Shown here: one piece after another, positions 37,339-46,833 of the stretch
Position numbering within the stretch: position 1 is the stretch's first letter
Layout of the letters: each line of letters starts with the position of its first letter
From: an uncultured Arenicella sp.
GTDB taxonomy: Bacteria; Pseudomonadota; Gammaproteobacteria; Arenicellales; Arenicellaceae
Length of the DNA stretch: 64,000 nt
Assembly (NCBI GenBank): GCA_937974565.1
Contig: CALJWL010000027.1
Location: 1 to 64,000, forward strand
Direction of reading: 5' to 3'
Notes under the pieces: generated by a model
Seen by the model: only the letters and a program-made list of their open reading frames with translations
Told to the model about the DNA's origin: nothing
Database searches by the model: none
Made by a program: the position numbers and the translations under genes

Positions 37339-37812
37339 TTACTCACGAATTATTTTAGGCCAGTTTTTTTCGGCGTCGGCTATAAACCCTTCCTTATTTT
37401 TCATCCACTTTTTATGCACCGAATTGCTAAAGTTTAAATACAGTTTATTGTCGTGAATGGTAAAAAATTCCGGCCGAATGGACGCTGTTGTATTCCTGGA
37501 TACCGCGTAAGCACAATAGCCACCAAATTGTGGTGTGTATTTTTCAGGGTTTGAAATAAAGAGATCGCGATTCTCAGCACTGGAAAACATCCACGTTGCG
37601 CCATTAGATTTGTGAGTAAACTCTTTTAGTCCTTTAACTGGTTTATTCTTGGTGAAATACGCCACGGGGTCGTAACCTTTTATTGCGGCACGGTCTCGGC
37701 CACCGCTGTATATGGGCTTGGCCGCGAAAGCGATACTGGATGCGATAATTGCCCCTAGAGTTAGTAACAAAACTAAACTCTGTCGTAGCTTTCTTGAAAT
37801 AGTCATAGTCAA
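37339..37812 (-). CDS. Exported YHS domain protein
   Basis: A 157-residue protein with an N-terminal signal peptide (LVLLLTLGAIIASSIAFA) and a YHS-type domain: AIKGYDPVAYFTKNKPV ... ATWMFSSAENRDLFISNPEKYTPQFGGYCAYA. YHS domains are small metal-binding modules, and this family is usually periplasmic and of unknown function. It converges with queF. Confidence 0.88.
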   Translation of the reverse strand: MTMTISRKLRQSLVLLLTLGAIIASSIAFAAKPIYSGGRDRAAIKGYDPVAYFTKNKPVKGLKEFTHKSNGATWMFSSAENRDLFISNPEKYTPQFGGYCAYAVSRNTTASIRPEFFTIHDNKLYLNFSNSVHKKWMKNKEGFIADAEKNWPKIIRE

Positions 37813-37995
37813 TATTTTTGTAACGCAATAAACAAGTTTGAGATGCTACCAAATAAATTTCGGCACTTGGTGAAACAATTAACCAGCCGTAACCAATCGC
37901 GCCTTGTTAGTATGAAACGAATACCGAGAGGCTGGTAATTTTTGATAGCTCGAATAATAAGACTTTAAGTAATCAACCCCTTTGCTAATGCACCG

Positions 37996-38997
37996 TTAAG
38001 TAGTCGCGTTATTAGGTGAACCAATCCAACGGCTAAACATTTCTTGTATTCCGGCCACTACTTTGCCTTTGGTTTTTTCAACCTTATAACGTTTTTGTGC
38101 TGCTTTATGTTTTTTTAAAAAATTGTGTCTTACAAACGCATTTTGAATGGCGTTTTCAAATCCACCTAAGTCAATCGGCTTAGCTAGATACTTAAACACT
38201 TGGCCTTGATTAATTAAGTCAACGGCGGTGTTTGCATCGTACTCTTCCGTTAACGCAATTGTAATGACTTCAGGTCTTGCTTGCTTGAGAAGATTGATGG
38301 TTTGTAGAGCGGTTTCAGTGTTTTTAGAGAGTTCAATCACCGCAACACCGATGTTTTCTCTGGATGCGGCTGCGGCCACAGCTTGCTCGATATTTTGTGT
38401 GCCGTAAATCATAATGGATCGATCACTGCAAAATTTTCTAATTTGGTGCCGTATGTCTTTAGCTTGCTCCATCATCAATAGCGCATGATCGCCCAAGTTC
38501 TGTGCGATATTGGCTTCTGTTTGCGGTGAACTTGGCTGGTTTTGTGCTTCCGTCTTTGCTGTTGCTTGCACCGGCGTATCATCAATCTCTGAGGCCGTAT
38601 TTGGAATAACTGGTATCTCTGAGGCTAACGCCGCTTCAGCAATCACTTCACGCATCTCGTCGTTGCGCCAAGGCTTATTAATGAACCGGTAAACCTCACC
38701 TTCATTAATAGAATCAACAATGGCTTGTTTGTCCATAAAGCCCGTCAGTAAGATACGCATGGTTTGCGGGTAACGCTTAGACACTTGTGCGAGCAGTTGA
38801 TTACCCAGCATTTTAGGCATGCGCTGGTCACTTACAATGACATCGAATTGGTTTTCATCCATCAGTTTTAGTGCATCGGCACCGCTGTTAGCGATAGATA
38901 CACTGTACTCGCGGCGAAATATCGCTTTTAAAGCACTGGTTACTCTTGGCTCATCGTCAACAAACAATACTCGATATTTTCTATTAAGGTCGCTCAT
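37996..38997 (-). CDS. Double-receiver response regulator without output domain
   Basis: A 333-residue protein. The first receiver (residues 8-125) is complete: acidic pair VDDEP, phosphoacceptor Asp57 (VIVSDQRMP), Thr in LLTG, Lys in INKPW; the type resembles RpfG receivers. After an acidic/Gln-rich linker, a second receiver-like domain (190-290) keeps Thr (ALTE) and Lys (LAKPI) but has Glu222 (AVIELSKN) where Asp is expected, possibly a permanently on mimic. No DNA-binding, EAL or HD-GYP domain follows. It is 22 bp after the kinase gene, so it is the likely partner. Confidence 0.9.
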   Translation of the reverse strand: MSDLNRKYRVLFVDDEPRVTSALKAIFRREYSVSIANSGADALKLMDENQFDVIVSDQRMPKMLGNQLLAQVSKRYPQTMRILLTGFMDKQAIVDSINEGEVYRFINKPWRNDEMREVIAEAALASEIPVIPNTASEIDDTPVQATAKTEAQNQPSSPQTEANIAQNLGDHALLMMEQAKDIRHQIRKFCSDRSIMIYGTQNIEQAVAAAASRENIGVAVIELSKNTETALQTINLLKQARPEVITIALTEEYDANTAVDLINQGQVFKYLAKPIDLGGFENAIQNAFVRHNFLKKHKAAQKRYKVEKTKGKVVAGIQEMFSRWIGSPNNATT

Positions 38998-39019
38998 GAT
39001 AAAGGATATTTTCCGCTAA

Positions 39020-40738
39020 TCAGTCGATCGGTAAGTTAATTGAGATAGTGGTGCCCAAGCCAATTTCTGACTCGACATCAATACTACCTCGGTGTGCTTC
39101 AATAATTTTGTAGGCTATTGACATACCAAGACCCGTTCCAATGCCAATATCTTTCGAAGTAAAGAAAGGATCGAACATTTTTTGTTTTGTTTCTTCATCC
39201 ATACCCATGCCTTGGTCTTTAAAGCTTAAGCGAATGTGGTTGTTATTAATTTGGGTTAATACCGTTAGTGTTCCGCCATTTTCACTCATGGCTTGGCAAG
39301 CATTAGTGATGACGTTTAAGAATAATTGATTAAGTTTGGATGGGATACAACTTATTTTGGGCAGTTCAGTGTAATGGCGATCGATTTCCACGTTATTTTC
39401 GCGAATATGGTTGCTGGCAATGGTCAATGAACTTTCTATGCAGTCGTGTAAATCAATTTCCTCAGTTGATTGGCGATCAAGACGGGCAAAATCTTTCAAG
39501 CTTGTTACAAGTTTAGATATCTCAGTTAAGCCATACGAACCATCACCAAGCAACTGCTCGCTTTCAAGCATCAGTTCATTGGCTTCAACCTCTTTGTATT
39601 TGCGTAATGTCTTCATCACTTGCTGAGTGATGGTTTTATTGTCGCGGTCGCTGCGAACTACTTGAGATAGCAGTTTGTCAACTTCGCCAACAACCTCAGA
39701 TATATCGCCAACATTAAGCTTTAGCGTCTCAATATTACTGGTTACATAGCCTAATGGGGTGTTAATTTCATGCGCCACGCCAGCCACCATTTGGCCTAGT
39801 GATGCCATCTTCTCAGATTGAATTAACTGCTCTTGTGATTCTTGCAGTTCTTCATATGCGTTCTTGATTTCATCTGTTCGATCAGCGACTTCTTTCTCTA
39901 GAAACAAATAGTTACGGCGAATTTGTGCCGCAAAGAAGATCAGCGCACCTAACAAAATTACACCGTAAACAATCAATGCGTTCCTAAATTGTGTGGAGCC
40001 TTGAATCGCTTGGTTATGGTAGTTTACATACTCATTTTCTATCGAATCAAGCAATGAGCCGGTGTCTAACGAGGTGAGTGTTGTGAAGCTGTTTGTGGCG
40101 TCTTGGTTGTTATCAATGATGGTTTTAATTGCCGTTTTATAATCATTGAAAAACGAGAGTTCTGAGGTCGGCGCTTCTACTTGCAGATCATTAACTCGAT
40201 CTAAAATAGCATTGTCACGTTGGTCGGCTTCCCCTAATGTTAGCGCAAAAATTTGCGCGTTGATTTCGCCTATTAAGCCGTTTACAGCAGGGGCTGAATC
40301 GCCCAAGTTGGAGTTCTGAATGGCTCTGGTCCCAACGTTGATTTCTTGCAGAGCTTGCGATACCGCTGAATTAGTTTCCACATAAATTTCCAATTCTTGT
40401 TCACGAGAGGCGTAACTGTTATCGAAATTTTCAATGGCGGTACTGAGTGTTTCACTGCTCTCAATTTCTTCAAACAGCGCGTCGAACCTTAAGTTTGAAA
40501 ACTCTTCACTTAGTTGGTAGCTAGTATCAGTCAGCAAATCGTGATCAAACTCACTATTAAAACGAGATTGATGCAATAACACCAGCAAATTTTTGTCCAG
40601 CGTCTGCAAGTTTCGAATTGATTCCGTGGTTTGTAGAAACACCGTTTGGTCTAGCTTTTCGTCTTGAGTAAACAGTAACACGGTAAGCCCAATACCGATT
40701 AGTGTAAGAACGAGTAAGGTTATGGCGTATTTTTTCAT
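39020..40738 (-). CDS. Membrane sensor histidine kinase
   Basis: A 572-residue kinase. An N-terminal membrane helix (residues 1-25) and a second near 255-275 bound an all-helical periplasmic sensor of about 230 residues, similar in style to DAHL-type sensors. A coiled coil leads to the HisKA domain (SLGQMVAGVAHEINTPLGYV) and HATPase (NVITNACQAM, DQGMGMDEE, IGIGTGLGMSIAYK). Precedes the double-receiver regulator by 22 bp on the same strand; together they form a two-gene signalling unit of unknown input. Confidence 0.94.
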   Translation of the reverse strand: MKKYAITLLVLTLIGIGLTVLLFTQDEKLDQTVFLQTTESIRNLQTLDKNLLVLLHQSRFNSEFDHDLLTDTSYQLSEEFSNLRFDALFEEIESSETLSTAIENFDNSYASREQELEIYVETNSAVSQALQEINVGTRAIQNSNLGDSAPAVNGLIGEINAQIFALTLGEADQRDNAILDRVNDLQVEAPTSELSFFNDYKTAIKTIIDNNQDATNSFTTLTSLDTGSLLDSIENEYVNYHNQAIQGSTQFRNALIVYGVILLGALIFFAAQIRRNYLFLEKEVADRTDEIKNAYEELQESQEQLIQSEKMASLGQMVAGVAHEINTPLGYVTSNIETLKLNVGDISEVVGEVDKLLSQVVRSDRDNKTITQQVMKTLRKYKEVEANELMLESEQLLGDGSYGLTEISKLVTSLKDFARLDRQSTEEIDLHDCIESSLTIASNHIRENNVEIDRHYTELPKISCIPSKLNQLFLNVITNACQAMSENGGTLTVLTQINNNHIRLSFKDQGMGMDEETKQKMFDPFFTSKDIGIGTGLGMSIAYKIIEAHRGSIDVESEIGLGTTISINLPID

Positions 40739-41145
40739 TTTCTTTTAAGCTTGTTTTTTGTGACGCACAGCATTCATAGCTGGTTTCCCCAAAATGTTAC
40801 TGTGGCTCACTGTTTGCCATGGTTGATTATTAGTATATATGGCAAATGCCCCTAAAGGTTTCAGCTTTGGAAGCTCTCGATGCAAAGCAAAAAGCCACAA
40901 AGGTACAAAGCCAAATTTTAAGTTATTGATTGCGTTTATTTAAATAACTTAAAATGTGAGAAAATGAGCTTAATAAAAACCTTGAAAAAATCATTCAAAA
41001 AGTTCTTATTAATAGATAAAGCCCATTGATCATAATCTACTAGACCCAGTAAGCCTTATTTATCTCTCAAAGAAAAAGTATTTTTATAACGGAAATAGTT
41101 TCTTCGCTTGTCTAAACTAGCGCAATACCTCAACTTATCGCGATA
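40739..41145. other. Divergent intergenic region
   Basis: A 407-bp AT-rich region between the histidine kinase (left) and TSUP permease (right) genes. It must hold both promoters. No gene or long repeat seen. Confidence 0.4.
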
Positions 41146-41937
41146 ATGGTTTCTCACATGGCTGACTTTTTAGGCTCAACGCACAGTGAATTTACCGTGT
41201 TGACTGTTTGTATTTTAGTGTTCGCGGCTATCGTTGCTGGTTATATTGACACATTGGTAGGCGGAGGCGGGTTGATTACTATTCCTGCGTTGTTGGCGGT
41301 AGGCGTGCCGCCGATTGCCGCTTTGGGCACTAATAAGTTGCAAGCCTGTGCGGGCACCGCCACTGCTTCCTTAACGCTGCTAGTAAAAAAGCAACTTAGA
41401 TTTTCTGATGTGTCGTGGTCTATGCTGACAGCCTTTGTCGGAGCATTGGTGGGAGCAACGGCAGTACAAAGCTTTGATGTGGTCGTGTTGAATTTTTTAA
41501 TACCGGCGGTGATTTCATTGATTATTGTGTATTTTATCTTCTTTGCGAAGCCCACCCCCGACCGTAATAAGCCTAAAGTTACCCACCTGCTGTATAGAAC
41601 GACTGCCGTGCCAGCGATAGGCTTTTACGATGGCATGTTTGGCCCTGCCACAGGGTCTTTCTTTGTGTTGGCGGGTGTCAGTTTGAGAGGCCAAGCGGTA
41701 ATAAAAGCGAGCATGGTTGCGAAGGCACTCAACTTTGCCACAAATTGCGCATCACTGATGATTTTTATAGCGTACGGCCAAGTGGTTTTTTATATTGGTT
41801 TGATCATGATGGTTGGACAATTCATCGGGGCCAGTTTGGGAGCAAGGGCGTTGATGAAAATCGACCCTGACGCTCTCCGCAGTTTGGTTGTTGTGGTGAG
41901 TGTGGTGATGCTAATCGTTTGGTTTGTTAGAAGCTAG
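41146..41937 (+). CDS. TSUP (TauE/SafE/YfcA) family permease
   Basis: A 263-residue membrane protein with about eight hydrophobic segments and the family's two half motifs: GYIDTLVGGGGLITIPALL near the N-terminus and YDGMFGPATGSFFVL in the middle. TSUP members export sulphite, sulphoacetate or similar anions; this one resembles YfcA. The start may be ATG 41146 or ATG 41158; neither has a clear Shine-Dalgarno. Confidence 0.92.
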   Translation: MVSHMADFLGSTHSEFTVLTVCILVFAAIVAGYIDTLVGGGGLITIPALLAVGVPPIAALGTNKLQACAGTATASLTLLVKKQLRFSDVSWSMLTAFVGALVGATAVQSFDVVVLNFLIPAVISLIIVYFIFFAKPTPDRNKPKVTHLLYRTTAVPAIGFYDGMFGPATGSFFVLAGVSLRGQAVIKASMVAKALNFATNCASLMIFIAYGQVVFYIGLIMMVGQFIGASLGARALMKIDPDALRSLVVVVSVVMLIVWFVRS

Positions 41938-41948
41938 AAGGCAAAAAT

Positions 41949-41967
41949 AACGGCCTTGAAGGCCGTT
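41949..41967. terminator. Perfect hairpin after the permease gene
   Basis: AACGGCCTT G AAGGCCGTT. On the - strand it is followed by ATTTTTGC, on the + strand by no T run, so as a terminator for the permease it would be weak. Confidence 0.4.
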
Positions 41968-42175
41968 CACGTTAGCCATAAAGACTATTTTTGAGCGATT
42001 CAGTTAATTTTTTGAGTGGGTGCAAGTTTTGTAATGATCATTTTGTATGTGTGGTTGACGAGTGTCGTTGTATGCCTCAATTAACCCCAGCTATTGTGTT
42101 GATGCAATCCGATGATTTTATGTGTCATAGTTTGCATTATTTGACGAACGATTCAGGCAAAATAATAGAGAACTT

Positions 42176-42212
42176 GTTGCCTCTGTTTGCTCTATTGAAA
42201 AACAGAGGCAAC
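42176..42212 (+). promoter_or_regulatory. 13-bp perfect stem-loop upstream of glutamate dehydrogenase
   Basis: GTTGCCTCTGTTT (42176-42188) pairs perfectly with AAACAGAGGCAAC (42200-42212) around an 11-nt loop, with no T run after it. It ends 55 bp before the gene. It could be a leader structure or an upstream terminator; no promoter between it and the gene was recognised. Confidence 0.5.
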
Positions 42213-42266
42213 GAGCCTTAGGGTTTCTAAGATATAAAACGACACGATTTTATTTGAGGAGGAGTC

Positions 42267-43673
42267 ATGTCATACAGCGATGAGAGTTTTTTATCATCCG
42301 TCGAGCGCATGTTTGATCGAGCTGCAGAACTGGTGGGTATTTCGGATGACCTGCAACACAAAATTAAGATATGTAATGCCACCTATACAGTCAGGTTTGG
42401 TGTGCGATTGCGCAATCGGCTTTATACTTTTACGGGTTACCGGTCGGTGCATTCTGAGCATCGCGAGCCAGTAAAAGGGGGGATTCGTTATTCGCCGCAC
42501 GCAGATCAAGATGAAGTCGAAGCTTTGGCTTCACTCATGACGTTTAAATGTGCTTTGGTTGAAGCGCCTTTCGGCGGTTCCAAGGGCGCATTGGTGATTG
42601 ACCCTGCACAGTGGGAGCCCCACGAGTTAGAAAAAATCACACGCCGTTTTACGCAGGAACTGGCTAAGCGTGACTTAATTAGCCCTGCGCAGAATGTGCC
42701 TGCACCGGATATGGGAACCGGTGAGCGTGAAATGTCATGGATGGCTGATGAATACAAGCGTTTGTATCCGAATGACTTGAATACATGGGCCTGCGTAACA
42801 GGCAAACCAGTAAGCAAAGGCGGTATTCGGGGGCGTGTTGAAGCAACGGGGCGCGGCATTCAATTTGCCTTGCAAGAAGCGTTCAGACACCCTAAAGACA
42901 TAGAATGGGCTGGCCTAAGTGGGGAGTTGGCGGGTAAAAAAATAGTAGTTCAGGGCCTGGGAAATGTGGGTTACCATGCGGCCCAATTTTTATCGCAAGA
43001 AGACGACGCCATTATCATTGGCGTTATGGAACGTGATGGTGCGGTGGTTGATCAAAGTGGCATCGATATAGATGGTTTACATCATCATATTCATAGTAGT
43101 GGCGGGGTAAAAGGCTATAAAGGCTATACTTCTGACACTCACAGCGTACTTACGATGGATTGTGATATTTTCATTCCTGCGGCAATGGAAGGCGTTGTTA
43201 CTGTTGAAAACGCGGCGCAAATTCAGGCAAATATCATTATCGAGGCGGCCAATGGGCCCATCACTTTCGGTGCTAATGAAATGTTGAGGAAGCGTCAATG
43301 TTTGATTATTCCTGATCTTTACGCGAACGCCGGTGGAGTAACCGTGTCGTACTTTGAATGGGTAAAAAACATAGGCCATATTCGTTTTGGGCGTATGCAG
43401 CGGCGTCAACATGAACGTCAAACTAAGGACATGATATTGGCCATTGAAGAAATGGTGGGCGCCAAATTCCCCGAAGCCCGTTTGGCTAAGATCATAGAAG
43501 GCCCAAGCGAACTAGATTTAGTGCGTTCAGGCCTGGATGATGTAATGCGAGAAGGTTATCAAGTTATGAGTGAAAAGTGGAATCGTGATGCACGCATACC
43601 TGATTTACGAACGGCTGCGATGATGATTGCAATTGAACGTATTCAAGATTCATATTCATCATTAGGCATTTGA
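42267..43673 (+). CDS. Glu/Leu/Phe/Val dehydrogenase (glutamate dehydrogenase)
   Basis: A 468-residue hexameric-type dehydrogenase, interconverting glutamate and 2-oxoglutarate. The N-terminal domain contains KGGIRYSPHADQDEVEALAS and the catalytic Lys in EAPFGGSKGAL; the NAD(P)-binding Rossmann motif is VQGLGNVGYHAAQFL. GMAP-like NAAQIQANIIIEAANGPIT and NAGGVTVSYFEW follow. The coenzyme cannot be decided. Strong Shine-Dalgarno GAGGAGG ahead of ATG 42267. Confidence 0.95.
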   Translation: MSYSDESFLSSVERMFDRAAELVGISDDLQHKIKICNATYTVRFGVRLRNRLYTFTGYRSVHSEHREPVKGGIRYSPHADQDEVEALASLMTFKCALVEAPFGGSKGALVIDPAQWEPHELEKITRRFTQELAKRDLISPAQNVPAPDMGTGEREMSWMADEYKRLYPNDLNTWACVTGKPVSKGGIRGRVEATGRGIQFALQEAFRHPKDIEWAGLSGELAGKKIVVQGLGNVGYHAAQFLSQEDDAIIIGVMERDGAVVDQSGIDIDGLHHHIHSSGGVKGYKGYTSDTHSVLTMDCDIFIPAAMEGVVTVENAAQIQANIIIEAANGPITFGANEMLRKRQCLIIPDLYANAGGVTVSYFEWVKNIGHIRFGRMQRRQHERQTKDMILAIEEMVGAKFPEARLAKIIEGPSELDLVRSGLDDVMREGYQVMSEKWNRDARIPDLRTAAMMIAIERIQDSYSSLGI

Positions 43674-43695
43674 AAGACACTCAAAAGTTTATGGT

Positions 43696-43727
43696 GCAGC
43701 TTAGCGAAAGCCAAATCGCTAAGCTGC
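43696..43727. terminator. Perfect 12-bp hairpin between convergent genes
   Basis: GCAGCTTAGCGA (43696-43707) pairs with TCGCTAAGCTGC (43716-43727). It lies between the stops of the dehydrogenase and the symporter, the position of a shared bidirectional terminator, but with no clear T run. Confidence 0.6.
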
Positions 43728-43764
43728 CAATGTCGATCAATAAGAAGCGGGCGTGGCTACTTTT

Positions 43765-45045
43765 TTATTGCGCCTTATCATTAATATGAATTTCCTCTAG
43801 GTGACCTGCGTCTGGGTCATTGAATACGTCCATATTCAATTTGCCTTCACTTTTTGCAACAATAGAGGTAACAACGGTGTCGCCGGTAACATTAACTGCT
43901 GTGCGGGTCATATCAAGCAATCGGTCAACGCCCATAATTAAACCAATGGCGGCAACAGGCAGATTTACTTGTTCAAACACCAAGGTCAACATCACAAGAC
44001 CCACGGATGGAACCGCCGCTGTCCCAATGGACGCTAATACGGCCGTTAGCACAACAACTAAGTAGCCCGTTAGGCCTAAATCAATGCCATAAAGATTAGC
44101 GATGAATACGGTGGCCACACCTTGCATAATGGCCGTGCCATCCATGTTAATCGTAGCGCCGAAGGGCACACTAAACGACGATATAGCACGATCAACACCA
44201 ATTCTGTTTTGCACGGTTCTCAGGGTAACCGGAATGGTGGCACCCGAGCTGGATGTGCTGAAAGCAAAAAGTTGCGCGCTTCGAATTTTGTGTAAAAACA
44301 ATCCGATATTCATTCCTGTAAACGTCTTTAAGATAAACATCTGAGTGACAAACGCGTGTATTAGTAACGCCGCAATCACGACAACAAAGTAGCCAATCAA
44401 ATCCAAAATAAGGTTAACGCCCACGTCTGCGATGGCCTTACCGATTAGGCAAAACACCGCGTAAGGTGCGAACCACATCACCATTTCGACCATCTGCATA
44501 ACGATTTTATTCATTTGCTCGATGAAATTTACCGTTTCTTTGGTTTGTTCTTTAATACTCAACGCCGCGATGCCAAAGAATATTGAGAAAAAGATAATGG
44601 CCAGCATGTCACCAGACGCAAAGGCTTGAAAAATATTGGTCGGAACGATGCCGATTAAAATATCAAGGGTATTTTTTCCCGCACTACGGCCTTCAAAAAC
44701 GATGTCGGCCGGCGGTGTGCCGCCTTCACCAATACCAAGCAGTGCCGCCAGAGTGATCGCGGTGGCGATCGCGATGGCGGTGGTTGCAATGTAAAGAGCG
44801 ATGCTTTTGCTTCCCACCTTGCCTAGCAGTCTAATGTCTCCAATGGCGAAAACCCCAGGTATCAGAGAGAAAATCACCAGTGGAACAACGAGCATTTTGA
44901 GTGCATTAACAAATAATTTACCACCGGCATAGAGGGCGCCGTCGACAATGTACATGTCTAGCCAAGCGTTATCCAATGCATTTAATAGAGCACCAGCAAG
45001 CGCCCCTAATAAAAGTCCCCATAATACTTTCGTGGTTAAATTCAT
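43765..45045 (-). CDS. Dicarboxylate/amino acid:cation symporter (DAACS, GltP-like)
   Basis: A 426-residue inner-membrane transporter with about eight helices and two re-entrant loops. The family marks are the Ser-rich hairpin (FAFSTSSSGATIPVTL), NMDGTAIMQGVATVFIA and MGVDRLLDMTRTAVNVTGD. It imports glutamate, aspartate or C4-dicarboxylates with protons or sodium. The convergent neighbour is glutamate dehydrogenase, so uptake and catabolism of glutamate may go together. Confidence 0.95.
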   Translation of the reverse strand: MNLTTKVLWGLLLGALAGALLNALDNAWLDMYIVDGALYAGGKLFVNALKMLVVPLVIFSLIPGVFAIGDIRLLGKVGSKSIALYIATTAIAIATAITLAALLGIGEGGTPPADIVFEGRSAGKNTLDILIGIVPTNIFQAFASGDMLAIIFFSIFFGIAALSIKEQTKETVNFIEQMNKIVMQMVEMVMWFAPYAVFCLIGKAIADVGVNLILDLIGYFVVVIAALLIHAFVTQMFILKTFTGMNIGLFLHKIRSAQLFAFSTSSSGATIPVTLRTVQNRIGVDRAISSFSVPFGATINMDGTAIMQGVATVFIANLYGIDLGLTGYLVVVLTAVLASIGTAAVPSVGLVMLTLVFEQVNLPVAAIGLIMGVDRLLDMTRTAVNVTGDTVVTSIVAKSEGKLNMDVFNDPDAGHLEEIHINDKAQ

Positions 45046-45243
45046 AAGTTTCCTATTATTGTTTTGCTTTCAGGTTTTGGTGAGATTTTTTGAAACAGTA
45101 AGTCTTAAGTTTAACCTGATTATCAATTAGTCTATAACATATTGGAGAGAAACGGTTTGTTATTCCTTTACGGCAAGAAGTCTTTAAATTCGCTCGATTT
45201 ATAAAAAATGCATGGCTTACGAGTATTGTGTTTTTGGACAGGC

Positions 45244-45272
45244 AAAAAAAACGACCGCAGTGCGGCCGTTTT
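45244..45272 (-). terminator. Intrinsic terminator of the YidB-like gene
   Basis: On the - strand, AAACGGCCGC pairs with GCGGTCGTTT around ACT (one mismatch) and is followed by a run of T. It lies 24 bp after the stop of the YidB-like gene. Confidence 0.75.
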
Positions 45273-45295
45273 AATAAAGCAGTCAGCAGGTATAA

Positions 45296-45724
45296 CTATT
45301 TGAGAAACTTGCTGGCTAAGCTGGCTAGGCCGCCTATGCCGCCAACGGAATCCAGTAAATTTCCACCACTCGATGATTTGTCTACCACTTGAGGAATCAT
45401 CTCTTGCAAACCTCGTAGTAAGTCATTTTGATCTGTGCCCAGTTGGCTGGCGGCCTCTTGGACTTTGTCTGAGCCAAGAAGGTCGGTGATTTGAGAGCGA
45501 GATATCTGAGCATTATCGCCATCGCCTAACCAAGATTGAGCTATATCGCCGAGCCCGCTGTTTTGTAGGCCGCCCACTAAGGCACCCAAGTCAATTCCTT
45601 GACCACCGCTATTGCCACCGCCAAGCAGGTTGCCAATTACCGATGAGAGTAGGTCATTATTTGCGCCAGCAGAGCCCCCAAGTTTTGCGCCCAACATTTG
45701 AGTCGCCATTTGCATTAGATCCAT
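45296..45724 (-). CDS. YidB/DUF937-like protein
   Basis: A 142-residue glycine- and leucine-rich protein (QMLGAKLGGSAGANNDLL, VIGNLLGGGNSGGQGIDLG) ending in a Gly-Leu-rich tail GIGGLASLASKFLK. This pattern matches the YidB/DUF937 family of unknown function. ATG 45724 with GAGGT upstream is preferred over a 31-residue longer frame from 45817, which has no Shine-Dalgarno. Confidence 0.78.
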   Translation of the reverse strand: MDLMQMATQMLGAKLGGSAGANNDLLSSVIGNLLGGGNSGGQGIDLGALVGGLQNSGLGDIAQSWLGDGDNAQISRSQITDLLGSDKVQEAASQLGTDQNDLLRGLQEMIPQVVDKSSSGGNLLDSVGGIGGLASLASKFLK

Positions 45725-45905
45725 GCGTTTATACCTCGCTAGTGAATGGTTAATCAGTGTCCTTGAAAGCAGGACCAGAGAATTACTGAACAACATAGTA
45801 AACAAAAACGTCGACAATTCGAACCTTCAACGGGTAAAGAAACGTTAAAAATCATTGAAATGCTCATTTAGGTTGGCTAGAATCGCGCTCCTGCTTAAAA
45901 GCGCA

Positions 45906-45981
45906 GGCGCGTAGCTCAGTTGGTTAGAGCACCACCTTGACATGGTGGGGGTCGTTGGTTCGAATCCAATCGCGCCTACCA
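45906..45981 (+). tRNA. tRNA-Val (GAC)
   Basis: A 76-nt cloverleaf: acceptor GGCGCGT/ATCGCGCC pairing region, D arm AGCTCAGTTGGTTAGAGC, anticodon loop TTGACAT with GAC, T arm GGTTCGAATCC, encoded CCA. A terminator follows 9 bp later. Confidence 0.97.
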
Positions 45982-45989
45982 GAATTAGA

Positions 45990-46021
45990 AAAACGCCAGA
46001 TACCCACGTATCTGGCGTTTT
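45990..46021 (+). terminator. Intrinsic terminator after tRNA-Val
   Basis: AAAACGCCAGATAC (45990-46003) pairs with GTATCTGGCGTTTT (46008-46021), 14 bp around CCAC, with T-rich sequence following. Confidence 0.92.
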
Positions 46022-46207
46022 CCATTGTTTTTTTGACTTTTTTACTGGTTTTAAGTCGATTTATTGACGCAAGCTATTGAGGGGATTGTCTTTCCCCATT
46101 AGAATTCGCGCCCTAAACGCGTGTAAAGTTACTGGTTTGTCGTGATTGCTGAGCCAGAGTACTTAAAATCAGCGAATTTTAACTAGATATTTGTTTGAGG
46201 TAATACC

Positions 46208-46729
46208 ATAGCCACTAAAAAGCAACAGCGCATGAATCAAAAGATTACTGCGCCTACCATTCGACTTATTGATCAAAACGGCGAGCAAGCAGGTATCGTG
46301 AGCCGAGATGAAGCCTTAAAGTCAGCGCAAGATGCTGGCTTAGACTTGGTGGAAATATCCCCCAATGCTGATCCGCCGGTATGTCGAGTGATGGACTATG
46401 GCAAGATGCTTTACGAAGACAGTAAGCGAAAAGCCGCTGCTCGAAAGAATCAAAAGCAAACACAAGTTAAAGAAATCAAGTTTCGCCCCGGAACTGATAT
46501 TGGTGATTACAATATTAAACTCGGTAGGCTCAAGAAATTTCTTGATAATGGCGATAAGACTAAGGTTACAATTCGTTTTCGTGGTCGTGAAATGGCGCAT
46601 AAAGATCTCGGCATGAAGCTTCTTAAACGAGTTGAAACAGATTTAGAGGAACATGGCGCAGTTGAGCAGTTCCCTAAATTGGAGGGCCGTCAAATGGTGA
46701 TGGTTCTTGGGCCGCTAAAGAAAAAATAA
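46208..46729 (+). CDS. infC: Translation initiation factor IF-3, apparent AUA start
   Basis: A 173-residue IF-3, which keeps ribosomal subunits apart and proofreads start codons. The N-domain has [20 protein letters not shown], the linker is Lys-rich, and the C-domain has [19 protein letters not shown] and [14 protein letters not shown]. The frame opens after TGA 46196-46198; GAGG at 46197-46200 is 7 nt from ATA 46208 but 31 nt from the first ATG (46232). The AUA therefore looks like the real start, in line with the known non-AUG starts of infC that allow IF-3 to repress itself. thrS, usual upstream neighbour, is not here. First gene of infC-rpmI-rplT. Confidence 0.95.
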   Translation: MATKKQQRMNQKITAPTIRLIDQNGEQAGIVSRDEALKSAQDAGLDLVEISPNADPPVCRVMDYGKMLYEDSKRKAAARKNQKQTQVKEIKFRPGTDIGDYNIKLGRLKKFLDNGDKTKVTIRFRGREMAHKDLGMKLLKRVETDLEEHGAVEQFPKLEGRQMVMVLGPLKKK

Positions 46730-46833
46730 ATTTTTCTCTGTAGTGTGAGCTCACTTTACAGCTAGCGAGTCAACTTTTAAACTTGCGTAGCTAAATATTA
46801 ATTGGCAATGGTGTATTAGACACTGGAGTAATC

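Noticed and set aside
41991-42221. 76-residue + strand frame between permease and glutamate dehydrogenase
   Set aside because: Starts at TTG without Shine-Dalgarno and runs through the perfect stem-loop at 42176-42212; likely chance.
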